DNA of 64,000 nucleotides, taken from contig CM050690.1 of the NCBI GenBank assembly GCA_027574665.1, positions 42,089,665 through 42,153,664 of the forward strand, in the 5' to 3' direction. The position numbers and the translations under genes were made by a program. Positions 37,056-48,337 of this stretch are shown in pieces (position 1 is the first letter of the stretch; the number at the start of each line of letters is the position of its first letter). This DNA comes from Rhynochetos jubatus. Lineage: Eukaryota > Chordata > Aves > Eurypygiformes > Rhynochetidae. Below the pieces are notes generated by a model. It was not told the DNA's origin. It searched no databases and saw only the letters and a program-made list of their open reading frames with translations.

Positions 37056-37960
37056 CTAAATTAGCTTAGATCCTGTTTCATAAGCTATATCATGCTCACT
37101 ACACACAAGCCAGCCACTGATTATCACACCTACCACCTGTTGTCCCTTGTTAGTGAATGGTAGATCTAATGGTATGTCCCCCGAGATCATGATGTGAACC
37201 CAAAACCACCTGAGTCTTGACTGGTTGAACCTCACTTCACTGCCCTGATAGCAGATGTCAGGAAGGTTACAATCCCCTATGAGAACGGGCATTTGCGACA
37301 CAGAGGCTTCCTCCCGTGGGTTGAAGAAACTTTGTCCACTTCTTGTCCCTAGCTGGGTGGACACAATACCACCACGGTGTCATCCTTACTGGCTTGATCC
37401 TCTGACCTGACTCTGTGAGCTTTCACCCACATCTTGCCTATCTCAAGGAGGAGCCCCATGCTCCTTGAGATAGGCTCCCATGCTGCCTATCTCCAGGAGG
37501 AGCCCCAAGCTGCTCTTTCATAGTAAGAGCAGCATCTCTCATTCTGTCTCTCCTGAAGGTCTTGCACTTATCCATCACACAATGCAGCTGCGCTAGCTGT
37601 TTATCATATCTCAGTTTTTCAGACAACAGCCCAATGGTGTGGCTGGAGCTGTAGTCACGCCTGTGTATTTCCCTGGCTGCATACTTCTGTGGACATGTAC
37701 TTGAGGTTGGTTACCTTCCACGCTGAATTGTCGTTCCTTAGGTCTTTCTTGTTACCATTGCTCTGCACCATTTGCTTTCCACACCTTTCTATTTTTTATC
37801 TCCTTGACTGACTGTGGTTTGCAATCATCTCATCCACCCATTTTCCTAGTTTAAATCTCCTGTGAGCAGGTTGGCCTGCCTCTTCATAGAGGTACTCTTG
37901 TCCCACTTTGCCAGAGCTATCACATCTCGCCCCACAAATCCTTGACCCTCAAAGATTCTG
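37056..37960 (-). mobile_element. CR1 LINE endonuclease-region fragment
   Basis: Read on the minus strand, an open frame (37364-37056) contains MPVLIGDCNLPDICYQ and LPFTNKGQQVVG...CSEHD, matching the CR1 ORF2 endonuclease pattern GDFNxPDICW ... LTNKEGLVGDV ... CSDHE. Upstream on the same strand (to about 37960) is further CR1-like sequence. RT and 3' UTR are absent. Confidence 0.75.
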
Positions 37961-38504
37961 AGATCATGAAAACCAAAATCTTGATGTTGACACCAACTTG
38001 ATGTCAACTGGTGATGAAACCCACTGATGACAGCCGTATACTGACCAGAATGATCTTTTCTCTTCAGCTGCTATCAGAGCACTGAACCTAGTAGTAGATG
38101 AGTGACAGAAAGCTTAGCTTGGAGATGCATCAGATCTTGCTTGGCCCAAACTACGCAACAGCATCAAGAAGATTGTATGTGATAGTATTGGAAGTTTTCC
38201 TCCAGCTGGGGAATTATTGCCAGATTTCATGAAAGAAAGGAAGCAGAAAAATCTGTAAGAATGTACTCATAAAGAAAGCATACCCTGTAATGGTAAACTA
38301 CACAACTATTATTAGTTATTTTTTCTTGAGGCCCTTTAATTGGATGGTGACTATACCTAAAATCTGCTACATAAGCTCCTTAATTTAGTACATTTCAGCC
38401 CTGTGGCTGAAATTTGAAGACAAAGTTTGAAGAGAAAAAACAGATGCATGAAGAACATCAACATGCCTTTTTAACAGATCACCCCTGAGTGACTGTGTCC
38501 ATGC

Positions 38505-38900
38505 ATGACCTATCAGGGCAAGAAATCCCCAACAGGTCTATGGATGACCAACGATCAGGAAGGATACTTGTGAGGGATCAAAGGGTCATGAGACCCTGAC
38601 CAGGGGTAAAAGGAGCCATCAGGCACACAACCTGTCTGTGTTGCCTGTCAGCTAAGCTGGAGGCATAACCTGCATTGAAAATGTGGAAGTTTTATAAATG
38701 AGGAGGAGATAGGTGTTTATGTAAGAGTTCATGTAAATATTTATGTTTGTGTTTTGCTTTTCACGGTTCCTGCACCAGTGATTGGAGGTTTGTGTTGGCT
38801 GACAATGAATCAAATAAAATTCTCTAACTCTATCGTGCTTTGCCTGTGACCTATGGTGTAAGATATCCATTGAAAAGTGCAACCAGTTCTGAGATCGTTA
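38505..38900 (+). mobile_element. Possible old LTR
   Basis: A TATA-like GGGTAAAAGGAGCC at about 38603 is followed about 210 bases later by TCAAATAAAATTCTCT (poly(A) signal at about 38811) and a T/G-rich stretch, the usual layout of a retroviral LTR promoter and terminator. No family was recognised, the ends were not defined and no target-site duplication was found. Confidence 0.3.
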
Positions 38901-39327
38901 CAGGAATGTTTCTGTGAGTTACCAGTAAGTCTATTATCATATAAAGCTCTCAGTGTCTCGATTCCGGTGTTACTTTCTGATTGAAAAAACTTTGGTCAGG
39001 GAAGTTTCCTGTCAAAAACTCTGTTGGAATTGATGTGTCTTCATGAAATGTTACCACCTCAAAAAGACAGTAATTTTCCAACAAAAAATGTCAATTGTTA
39101 ATTCAAAAGGAGATGTAGTCATGGGCACACATCTCTGGAAAACAGGCCTACAGGACTACATGTGGTGGAGGATGTGTTAAAGATGAGAAGAAGTAATTGG
39201 TGTAATCTGATACTTGTCGAATAAAGTATGTCTTATAGAAGGCCATGAAGTGAAGAAATGTCACCTTGCTTTATTTAAAAATGGTTCATGCCATCTTAGA
39301 GAAACTGATTCAAATTTCAGTTGTCCC

Positions 39328-40452
<1,125 letters not shown>

Positions 40453-41112
40453 TTCTTCAAACTGATGACAAACAATGTGAGGAGACAGATAAGAACTTTG
40501 GCAAGATGAAAGCTCAGGCTGGTGAGTAGCAGTGAAAGGTCTCTGCTGATATTAGCAACCCAGTTTTGCTGAGTGACTGATCAAGTGACACAAAATAATA
40601 CAGAATAACTTTGTGAAATATATAATGAGTTGCTATGTGAATAAAGGTCATACAGTGTTTGTTTCATATCATATGGAGATCATCATCTAAAGATATTAGA
40701 GTTCTACTTTTATACACACTGTAAGTAAATAAATGATAGTGGTTTGCACAATAAAGATATTCTGCGGTGGAAAGTAAGAGCAATTATGTGGAAAGTTAGA
40801 AGGAAAGCCAAATAGTCCTTCATTACTTGGTCTACCACGGCAACAGAAAAGTTAAGATTTTATGACTGTTGCTTATGTGCAAAATAAATTTTGGCTTTTT
40901 TATATAAAGAATGACTTTTATCTAATGAAAATAGTTTTTCTTAGATATGAAATATAAACTTGGATATAAGGTAGTTTATTTAAATTATTTCTATTCTTAA
41001 TAGAAGTCTTTTGGAAAAAAAATCAGTAGCTTGTCAATAAGTGGAAACAGGTTCTAACACAGAAAGTCTAACTTGGAACTATTTGTATTTTTCATGTCAA
41101 ATGTTGACAGGT
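40453..41112. other. Spacer between two purine microsatellites
   Basis: AT-rich, unique-looking, no gene recognised. Confidence 0.5.
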
Positions 41113-41320
41113 AAAGGGAGGGAGGGAGGGAGGGAGGGAGGGAGGGAGGGAGGGAGGGAGGGAGGGAGGGAGGGAGGAAGGAAGGAAGGAAGGAAGGAAG
41201 GAAGGAAGGAAGGAAGGAAGGAAGGAAGGAAGGAAGGAAGGAAGGAAGGAAGGAAGGAAGGAAGGAAGGAAGGAAGGAAGGAAGGAAGGAAGGAAGGAAG
41301 GAAGGAAGGAAGGAAGGAAA
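41113..41320. repeat. (GGGA)n then (GGAA)n microsatellite
   Basis: 208 nt of uninterrupted purines: about 15 copies of GGGA (41116-41175) pass directly into about 36 copies of GGAA (to 41319). Confidence 0.97.
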
Positions 41321-42639
41321 TATTTTTTTTCCCAGTCTTCCAGTCTTCTTTTTAACTCTTTACTGCAATTAGTATATTTTCCCAAGACCATACAATACAA
41401 ATACTGCTTCAATATCTTGATCAGTGCTTAATATTTGGACTTTTTGTATGGTGAGTTTCTTGTTTATTGGCATGGATATTGCTTTTTTTTTTTTTTTTTT
41501 TTTTTTTTGCTAACAATGTTCCGTTTCTCTTTTTGCATTGTATGCAAAGAAGTCTACAAGAGAGACTAAGCTCCTTAGAGCTTTGCAAGTTTATAAGAGA
41601 TTTGCAGTTTGAATTGGTACTTTGTTTCCTGGCATCTATAGATTGAAAGAATGTAAAAGAAATAATCTTTGAATATGATCATTAAACATTCTCAGTTGGT
41701 AGTTTCTTTTCATTTTGTTTCCAGATTTTTCAGTTGATACAGTGTCAACATGACTAAAATTTGCAATGTCAAGACAGGGACCATCTATAAAATATTCCAA
41801 CCAGCAACAGCAACACACGGCATTCTGAGAATGGGTACTGTACAGAAAAGCCCAGCAAAACAATGTGGTTGGTCTATCAATGTATTTGTGAGGATAAGAA
41901 CTTGGAGGTCTGTCTTTCTATCAAAACATTCAGCAGTCCCTTTACCAAAGAGGAACTTAGTATTGTGTTTAAATAGTTCTCCCTCATTCTTTCACAGCTT
42001 TTAGAGATTGCTTAGTCCATTGCCTTTGAAGCTCTGAAATGGGAAGAGGTGTCAGGAAGTCATTTGGATTGTCCCTGGACACAGCAGCAGTGACTACCAC
42101 GACTTCTAGAGTCATCTTGAACAGCAGCAGACTCTAATGCAGCAAATGTCAGCATGTGCTAGTCAAACTTGTCCCATCTTCTTTTTTCTGTATATACCTC
42201 TGAGGAGCTTCCTCTTTGTTACATGAAGATTTCATTTCCACCTAGTTAAAGCACACAATTGTGTGTATGTGGTGTTTGGAATGCCAGACCTCTTTGTTTC
42301 CATGGTTCTCTGGACACATGGAACTTAAAGAAAACCAAACATTTTCCTCCTTCCCTCTGTCTCTCACTGAGAATGGCGTCACAACTCTAAGTGTCTGCCA
42401 AAACCCAGGGTCTCATCATAGGTTCTCTGTCTTCTTTGCCTTCTTTAATACTGGCAACTGTTATGTGAGTGGGTGGCATCTGGTCTCCACGAGCTGCAGG
42501 GACAGTGTGTTTCAGGTAGTGCAGAAGGAGGGTGACCTCTACTGGAAGAGCTGCCATTGGATGGATCCTGCTGCTGTTCTGTTCGTTAGCAGACTAGTAA
42601 TCTTAAATTATTTGGCTTGATAAGAAGGGCTTTAAACCA
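41321..42639. other. Intergenic block with no gene seen
   Basis: Contains the T26 run at 41483-41508. The open frames at 41750-42004 and 42261-42620 have no recognisable product and no splice context that I can support. Confidence 0.45.
41483..41508. repeat. T26 run
   Basis: Uninterrupted run of T on the plus strand. Confidence 0.9.
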
Positions 42640-43390
42640 GGAACGATAAAGAAGGGAGAGAGTTACCAACAGCCCTGTGAAGGAATGATGGACAAGCTTG
42701 GCAAGAAAAGTGTGATGTGAAAAAAAGGGAACACATCATCAGCAAAACAGGGCTTGAACAGAGTCATCTTAAACATTTTCATGTAAGCAAGGAAGTGCCT
42801 ACATTGCATCCTTATAGGGGGAAAACCACAGAGCCTTTCTGGAAATCAGCATGCTGGGGCACTTCTCTGAAGTGTATGGTTGCAGCATGGCAAATAAACA
42901 CAAGGAATTAGAGATCCAGGTGCAGTTACAGGGCTCTGATCTTGTTGGGATCACAGATGGTGATCTCATGAATGGGGTGCTATAATGGCTTTTTAGGAAG
43001 AATGACTGGAAAGACAAGGATGTTCAGTTGTCTGTTATGTGGCAGAACAGCTGGAGTGCATTGATGTCTGCATGGGTATGGATGATGAGTCAATGAGAAC
43101 TTTTGGGTAAGGATAAAAGAACAGACCAGTATAGGTGACAATATAGTGGGTATCTGCTGTAGGCTGCCTGATCAGGAAGAAAAGTAGATGAGACATTCAG
43201 ACAGGCCCTGGTCCTCACAGGGGACTTGGACCACTACAATATCTGCTGGATAGAGAGCAGACCAGAGCATAAGCAATCCAGGAGTTTCCTGGAGAACACT
43301 GATGACAACCTTTTGTGACCCAAGTGATAGAGAAGAGGAGGAGGAGGGTTTTCCTGCTAGACCATGGAGTTACAAAAAAGGAGGGGCTGC
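42640..43390 (+). mobile_element. CR1 LINE endonuclease-region fragment
   Basis: Plus-strand remnants of ORF2 endonuclease: LVLTGDLDHYNICW at about 43209-43252 followed by EHKQSRSFLENTDDN, equivalent to the CR1 pattern GDFNHPDICW ... HKQSRRFLECIDDN. Many in-frame stops. RT and 3' UTR are missing. Confidence 0.75.
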
Positions 43391-45786
43391 TTAAACCTTT
43401 CGCGAGTATGGAAACTCTTCTTCTATCTACATCTCATAACTTTTTTTTTTTTTTAAATCTCTGCTTTCTGCTAAAGAATTAGCTGCTTGCCCTTTAGATA
43501 TTATGTCTGCTAAATGTACAGATTTTTGGAGCCAAACCAGCATGTTACGTGTGTTCATCCTAGTGACAATTTCACTTCTATCTAAAATTACAGTATGAAA
43601 TTAAACAGAAAGACAACTAAAATCAGGTTGCATATTCTCTAAATACTTCAGGGTCTGTATCATTTTGCCACTATATTTAGTCTGACCCTTTATTTACACT
43701 TATACAAAATTGAAAGACCTATTTTTGAGTCATGATATTTGAACAGAGAAAAAATATAGATGTAATGTATATTGACACTGGAATGCACACATGTGAACAT
43801 TTTGCTCATAATTAATGTTTTTCTAATTATTCCACCAGGCTCTAGGAAGTACTACGCATAGAGAGTTCAGTCCCATCTGAAGTCCTGTTAGGAATACATT
43901 CTATGTGTCGAGCCATACTCCAGTCCAGTTCTGCAAGAGATAAAAAAGATATTTCAGGAATAGTAAAAAACAACATGAAAAAAACCTGAAGAATTCAACT
44001 TACCTAAATTACCTGCTTACCTACCTTACTTATCTAAATCAAAGCCAAACAATTGTTACCCACCCCAAACCCATCTAATGAGTAAATGTCGTTTCTCAGG
44101 TGACAAAAACACCAGATGTTGAATAGTTCTTTCATTTAATGGAGAAACATATGTAATCATATGTAAGTCATTACATAAGTCATATGTCATCAGGCAAGTT
44201 ACTTCTGAAAGTAAGATATCTCTTCCTTTAGAACCATGGTCTTCTTGGAAGATACATTTCAGCAAAAAATAAAAAAAGAAGGATTCAATATAGAGGAAAT
44301 AAAAAATAAAATAAAATAAAATAAAATAAAATAAAATAAAATAAAATAAAATAAAATAAAATAAAATAGAATAAAATAAAATAAAATAAAATGAAATGAA
44401 ATGAAATGAAATGAAATGAAATGAAATGAAATGAAATGAAATGAAATGAAATGAAATTAAATTAAATTAAATTAAATTCAGTGTTTGATGGTCAGGCTGC
44501 GGGAATTTTAACACAATACTGAAAATTCACGAAGTTGTAAAATGCCCAGGTGAGGAACGAAGTGAAAAAACAGACTTTTGGTCCCAATCTTTGGCAGTTC
44601 TACATCTCCAGAGTAATTTGTGTCTGTTATTCACATTTTGCTTGGTGGTCCCCCAAAAGAACTATTCTCAGTAAAGTATTTTAAATTTTAAAAATAGTAT
44701 TCCTCAAATTGAGATCAAAACATGCTTAACACATGTGGAAACATCAATAAATATGTGCTAAAGTAGAATTATTCACCTCTCCAGGTACTCTTTTTTTAAA
44801 TACCTGGGATATGTCCCAGCTTGTAGGGCTTACCTTTTAAGTAGAGGATTTAGAGAGAAAGAAAGTTTAAAAATTCACGTCTGAAATAGAAAACACTGTC
44901 CTTTTTCTTATTATTCTGGGCTTTCATACAGACCAGAGACTACTCATTGGGTAGCAATGAAATAATATAAGGAAGGTAAGAAGTCCAACCCCTGAATTTT
45001 GTGCAAAGTTTTAAAAAGAACAAAGAAAGTAATCCTAAAGCTTATCGTAAAAACAATTACAAGCCCCGAATCCCACAGTCTAGCACCTAAGCGGTGCTGT
45101 GTATAGTGCCTGGAGTACTTTGGGTTTTTTCTTTATTCATTTCTTTTCAGAGCTTGCAAATAAACAGAAAGGATAAGAATTTTGACTGATCTGCCTGCAG
45201 TTTCTTCTCTTTAAAATGAAAGGCTTATGTACAGAGGGGTCTTTGGGCAGCTGCTGTTTCTGTCAGATTCTTGGGTAAGGAGGAGAAAACTGTGGGCATG
45301 GACAGTGCTAGCCAGAATCACAAATGACTGGGAGTTTTATGTGATCTTTTGAGGAGTGTGGAGTGTAGGATACTACAGGCCTACTGTCACTGTACAATTG
45401 GAAGTGCTTGTATAGTCAGTGCATGAGCAGGAACTTCTTATGATTCTTCATGAACCTTTCTCCCTCCTACTCCAGCAGCTATAAACCCCCGCATGACCAT
45501 GGCAACTGAGATTTGGTGACCATCTGAAGTACGATGGACCTTTTGCACAAGGTTATGAAGATGAAAAGAGATTCCATGTAGGAAAAGGTAGAAAGAGCTG
45601 ATGAGAACAGGGTGAGAGATTGAGGCCAGGACAGAGAATCAAGCCAGTATTGGTGACACCACGGTGACAGTAGGACCCAGACAATGGCAGCTCTTCTGGC
45701 AGAGGTCACAGTAGAGGGTATAAGGAAGTGGATGAAGGCTTCATGAAACCACCGGGGGAAGCCTACGACATTTACCTTGTGCAACT
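43391..45786. other. Intergenic block with no gene seen
   Basis: Holds the pentanucleotide array at 44301-44478. The open frame at 45883-45479 (minus) overlaps the start of a CR1 copy and shows no recognisable domain. Confidence 0.45.
44301..44478. repeat. Pentanucleotide array in three successive forms
   Basis: (ATAAA)n at about 44301-44390 with one ATAGA unit near 44366, then (ATGAA)n at 44391-44455, then (ATTAA)n at 44456-44478. The three blocks share register and differ only at the third base. Confidence 0.95.
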
Positions 45787-46310
45787 GCCTGACCACTTCA
45801 GGGCTGACCAAAATTTTAAGCATCTTATTAAAGATATTGTCCAAATGTCTCATAAACACTGACAGACTTGGGTCATTGACCACCTCTCTAGGTGGAACCT
45901 CTGTTCCAGTGTCTCAGCACCCTCTAGGTAAAGAAATGGTCCCTAATGTCCAGTCTAAACCTCCCCTAGAGTAGGTTTGAACCATTCCCATGTGTTCTAT
46001 CACTGGATTCCAAGGAGAAGAGATCATCACCTCCCTCTCCACTTCCCATCCTCAAGAAGCTGTAGAGAGCCCTGAAGTCTCACCTCAGGCTCCTTTTCTC
46101 CAAACCAGACAAACCCAGAGTCCTCAACTGCTCCTCACGGGAATTCCTTCCAGCCCTTTCTCTAGTTTTGTTGCCCTCCTCTGGATGCATTCGAGGACCT
46201 TTGCATCCGTCTTAAATTGTGGGGCCCAGAACTGCACACAGTACTCAAGATGAGGCTGCATCAACATTGAATACAGTGTTTTAATCACCTCTTTTGGCTG
46301 ACTGGTTATA
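45787..46310 (-). mobile_element. CR1 LINE fragment, reverse orientation
   Basis: The plus strand shows the reversed 3' part of CR1: GTTCCAGTGTCTCAGCACCC, then TTGCCCTCCTCTGGATGCAT and GGGGCCCAGAACTGCACACA, each a near match to the standard reversed consensus. The extreme 3' tail is missing. Confidence 0.8.
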
Positions 46311-46379
46311 CTGTATTAATGCATGCCAGAATGAGGTTTGCAGGGGTAAGGACAGAGGGAGGGGAATGGGAGGACCTGA

Positions 46380-47090
46380 CATAATGAAATTCATCAAGGA
46401 TGCAGCTAGCCCTACCCTGAGAAATCTGAGTCCTGCAGGCATTCCGATTGAAGATGAAAGGACCAGGGAGCAGGTGTGGGGTATGGCCCTGGGCCCCAGT
46501 GGTCAGCAAGCCAAGTATGAGCTAGTCGTGTGTCCAGGTAGCAACAAGGGCAAGAAGTATCTGGGGTGGTGGGAGAAGGACATGACCCTGAGGTTCAGGG
46601 GAGGGCAGTGACTCTCCCCCCTGCTCAGTGGCTGTCAGACCCTGTCTGTGTACTGCCTCCAGTCTGGGACCTCAAATAAGAGGAGAATGTTGACAAACAT
46701 GGTCAAGTTCAGCAAACAGCCAGCAAGACAGTCCTGGGCTGGAGCCCTTGCCTGATGAAGAGAGTCTGTAGGAGTGGGGATGGTTCACTGCTGGGTAAGG
46801 ATGAAGCTTCACTTAGCTGGGCTCTTCACTGTAGTGTGTGGTGGGAGGGTGATAGGCAGTAGCAGAGACAGAAACATGTGAGGCTCCATCTGGAGATACG
46901 GAGAAGCCTTTATCATGGTCACGAAAGTCAAAAAGTAAAACTGGGAATCATAGAAGTTATTCCATCTCCATGCTTCAAGGTTTCCAAGCCTTGAATTGAT
47001 AAATCCCTGAACAGATTGGTCTGCTGTTCTGCTTTGGGCATGGGGCTGGATTAGATACCCCTGAGTTCCCTTTCTAGCTTATTTATCCTT
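46380..47090 (+). mobile_element. CR1 LINE 3' fragment, diverged
   Basis: Plus orientation. The stretch 46740-46930 aligns by eye with 61340-61560 of another CR1 copy (shared GTGTGTGGTGGGA and GGAGAAGCCTTT words), and it ends with GCTTTGGGCATGGGGCTGGA, a CR1 3' UTR word. The 105-codon open frame at 46294-46611 lies across its start and is not a gene. Confidence 0.6.
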
Positions 47091-47237
47091 TGATCCCATC
47101 ATTTGCAATGTGCTGGGAATATAAAAGGAAGTGCTGAGACATTACGTGTTGTTGGAGAGGAAATGGTGGGTAGAAAAGCAGAAGTGGCTGGCCTGAGATG
47201 TTAGGTAAGTTGCAGAGAGCCTGGGGATAAAAAAGTC

Positions 47238-47320
47238 TTAGAATCATAATATCATAAGGTAATTTAGATAGGCAAAGACCTTTAAGATACATGGAGTCCA
47301 ACAGTTAACCTAACACTGAG
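47238..47320 (-). mobile_element. CR1 LINE 3'-end scrap, reverse orientation
   Basis: Reads TAGAATCATAATATCATAAG followed by AAAGACCTTTAAGATACATG and GAGTCCAACAGTTAACCTAA, the reversed CR1 terminus. Confidence 0.7.
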
Positions 47321-47813
47321 AAGAAGAAAACAGGACAACTGGAGAGGAAATTGTAGGGAATACTAAAGCTTTTTGGGAAAACAGGCAAACTAGTGACAGC
47401 ACAGTATGGAGTGGCTTCAAACAACACTATTTTAATCTGTCACTATGCAGTAATAAAGGCTCCATCCTGGTTTTATGGATTCCTAAGCAGTGGCAGTCTA
47501 GAGTCTGAAAACACTGTAACTATACTGTTGGCAATAGTAATTCTGTTGTCAGGAGACTGTCTTTGCTTCCTTTAATTGTTTGGCCACCATGTAATGAAGC
47601 AGGGTAATAGTTTCCAGCCCTTGATCCCCAGAGAACAAGTCTGACTAACACTGTAATGAAGATGCCAGTAACCAGGTCCCTTTTATGGGCCTAGTAGAAA
47701 TATTTGGTGTTCTTAATTGAGTTTAAGCCACAGTGTGCTCAAAATTATTTCATTTTGTATATTTGCACACACCCAGATAAGGGGACAGAAATTAGATTCT
47801 TCTGATTAAGGAT

Positions 47814-48337
47814 TGTACTGGTTTTGGCTGGAATACGGCTAAATTTCTTCACAGTAGCTACTATGTGTCTGTTATTTGGATTTGTGCTAAAAGCAGTGTT
47901 GATAACACAGAGATGTTTTAGTTATTGCTGATCAGTGTTTACACATAGTCAATGCTTTTTCTGCTTTTCATACTGTCCCACAAGCAAGTAGTCTGGGAAT
48001 GCCCAAGAAGTTAGGAGGGGACTCTGGGACAGTTGACCCCAACTGACCAAAGGGTTATCCCATACCATATGATGTCATGCTCAGCAATAAAACTGGATGT
48101 GGGTGGAGGTTGATGTGGGCTGCCATTGCTCAGGGATTGGTAGAGCATCAGTTGATTGGTGGTGAGCAATTGTTTCCTTTTACACCTGTTTTTGTTTTTT
48201 TTTTTTTTAATTAGTAAAATGTCTTTATAACAACCCATGAATTTTTGCACTTTCTTGCACTTTTATTCACTGCAGGAGATGGGAATGAGCTAGCAGCTGG
48301 GTGGTGCTTAGCTGCCTATTGTGGTTAAACCTTGACA
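47814..48337 (+). mobile_element. Solo LTR of an ERVL-type endogenous retrovirus
   Basis: 524 nt starting TGTACTGGTTTTGGCTGG and ending TTAAACCTTGACA. Internal landmarks include TTTGGATTTGTGCTAAAAGC, GACCCCAACTGACCAAAGGG, CCATACCATATGATGTCATG with a TATA-like ATAAAACTGG, and CAACCCATGAATTTT near the 3' side. I recognise the family from memory as one common in neoavian birds. Flanking 5-mers AGGAT (47809-47813) and TGGAT (48338-48342) match at 4 of 5 positions, as expected for an aged ERVL target-site duplication. No internal retroviral genes accompany it. Confidence 0.8.

Noticed and set aside
37056-37364. 103-codon minus-strand frame as a host gene
   Set aside because: It matches the CR1 endonuclease pattern.
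41041-41412. Frames of about 105 codons with REGG/KEGR or PSFL repeats
   Set aside because: Translation of the GGGA/GGAA microsatellite.
45479-45883. 134-codon minus-strand open frame
   Set aside because: No recognisable domain, runs into a CR1 copy, no splice or promoter context; compatible with chance.
46294-46611. 105-codon open frame as a possible novel small protein
   Set aside because: It overlaps a diverged CR1 copy; nearby text aligns with the CR1 copy at 61.2-61.6 kb and with CR1 3' ORF2 words.
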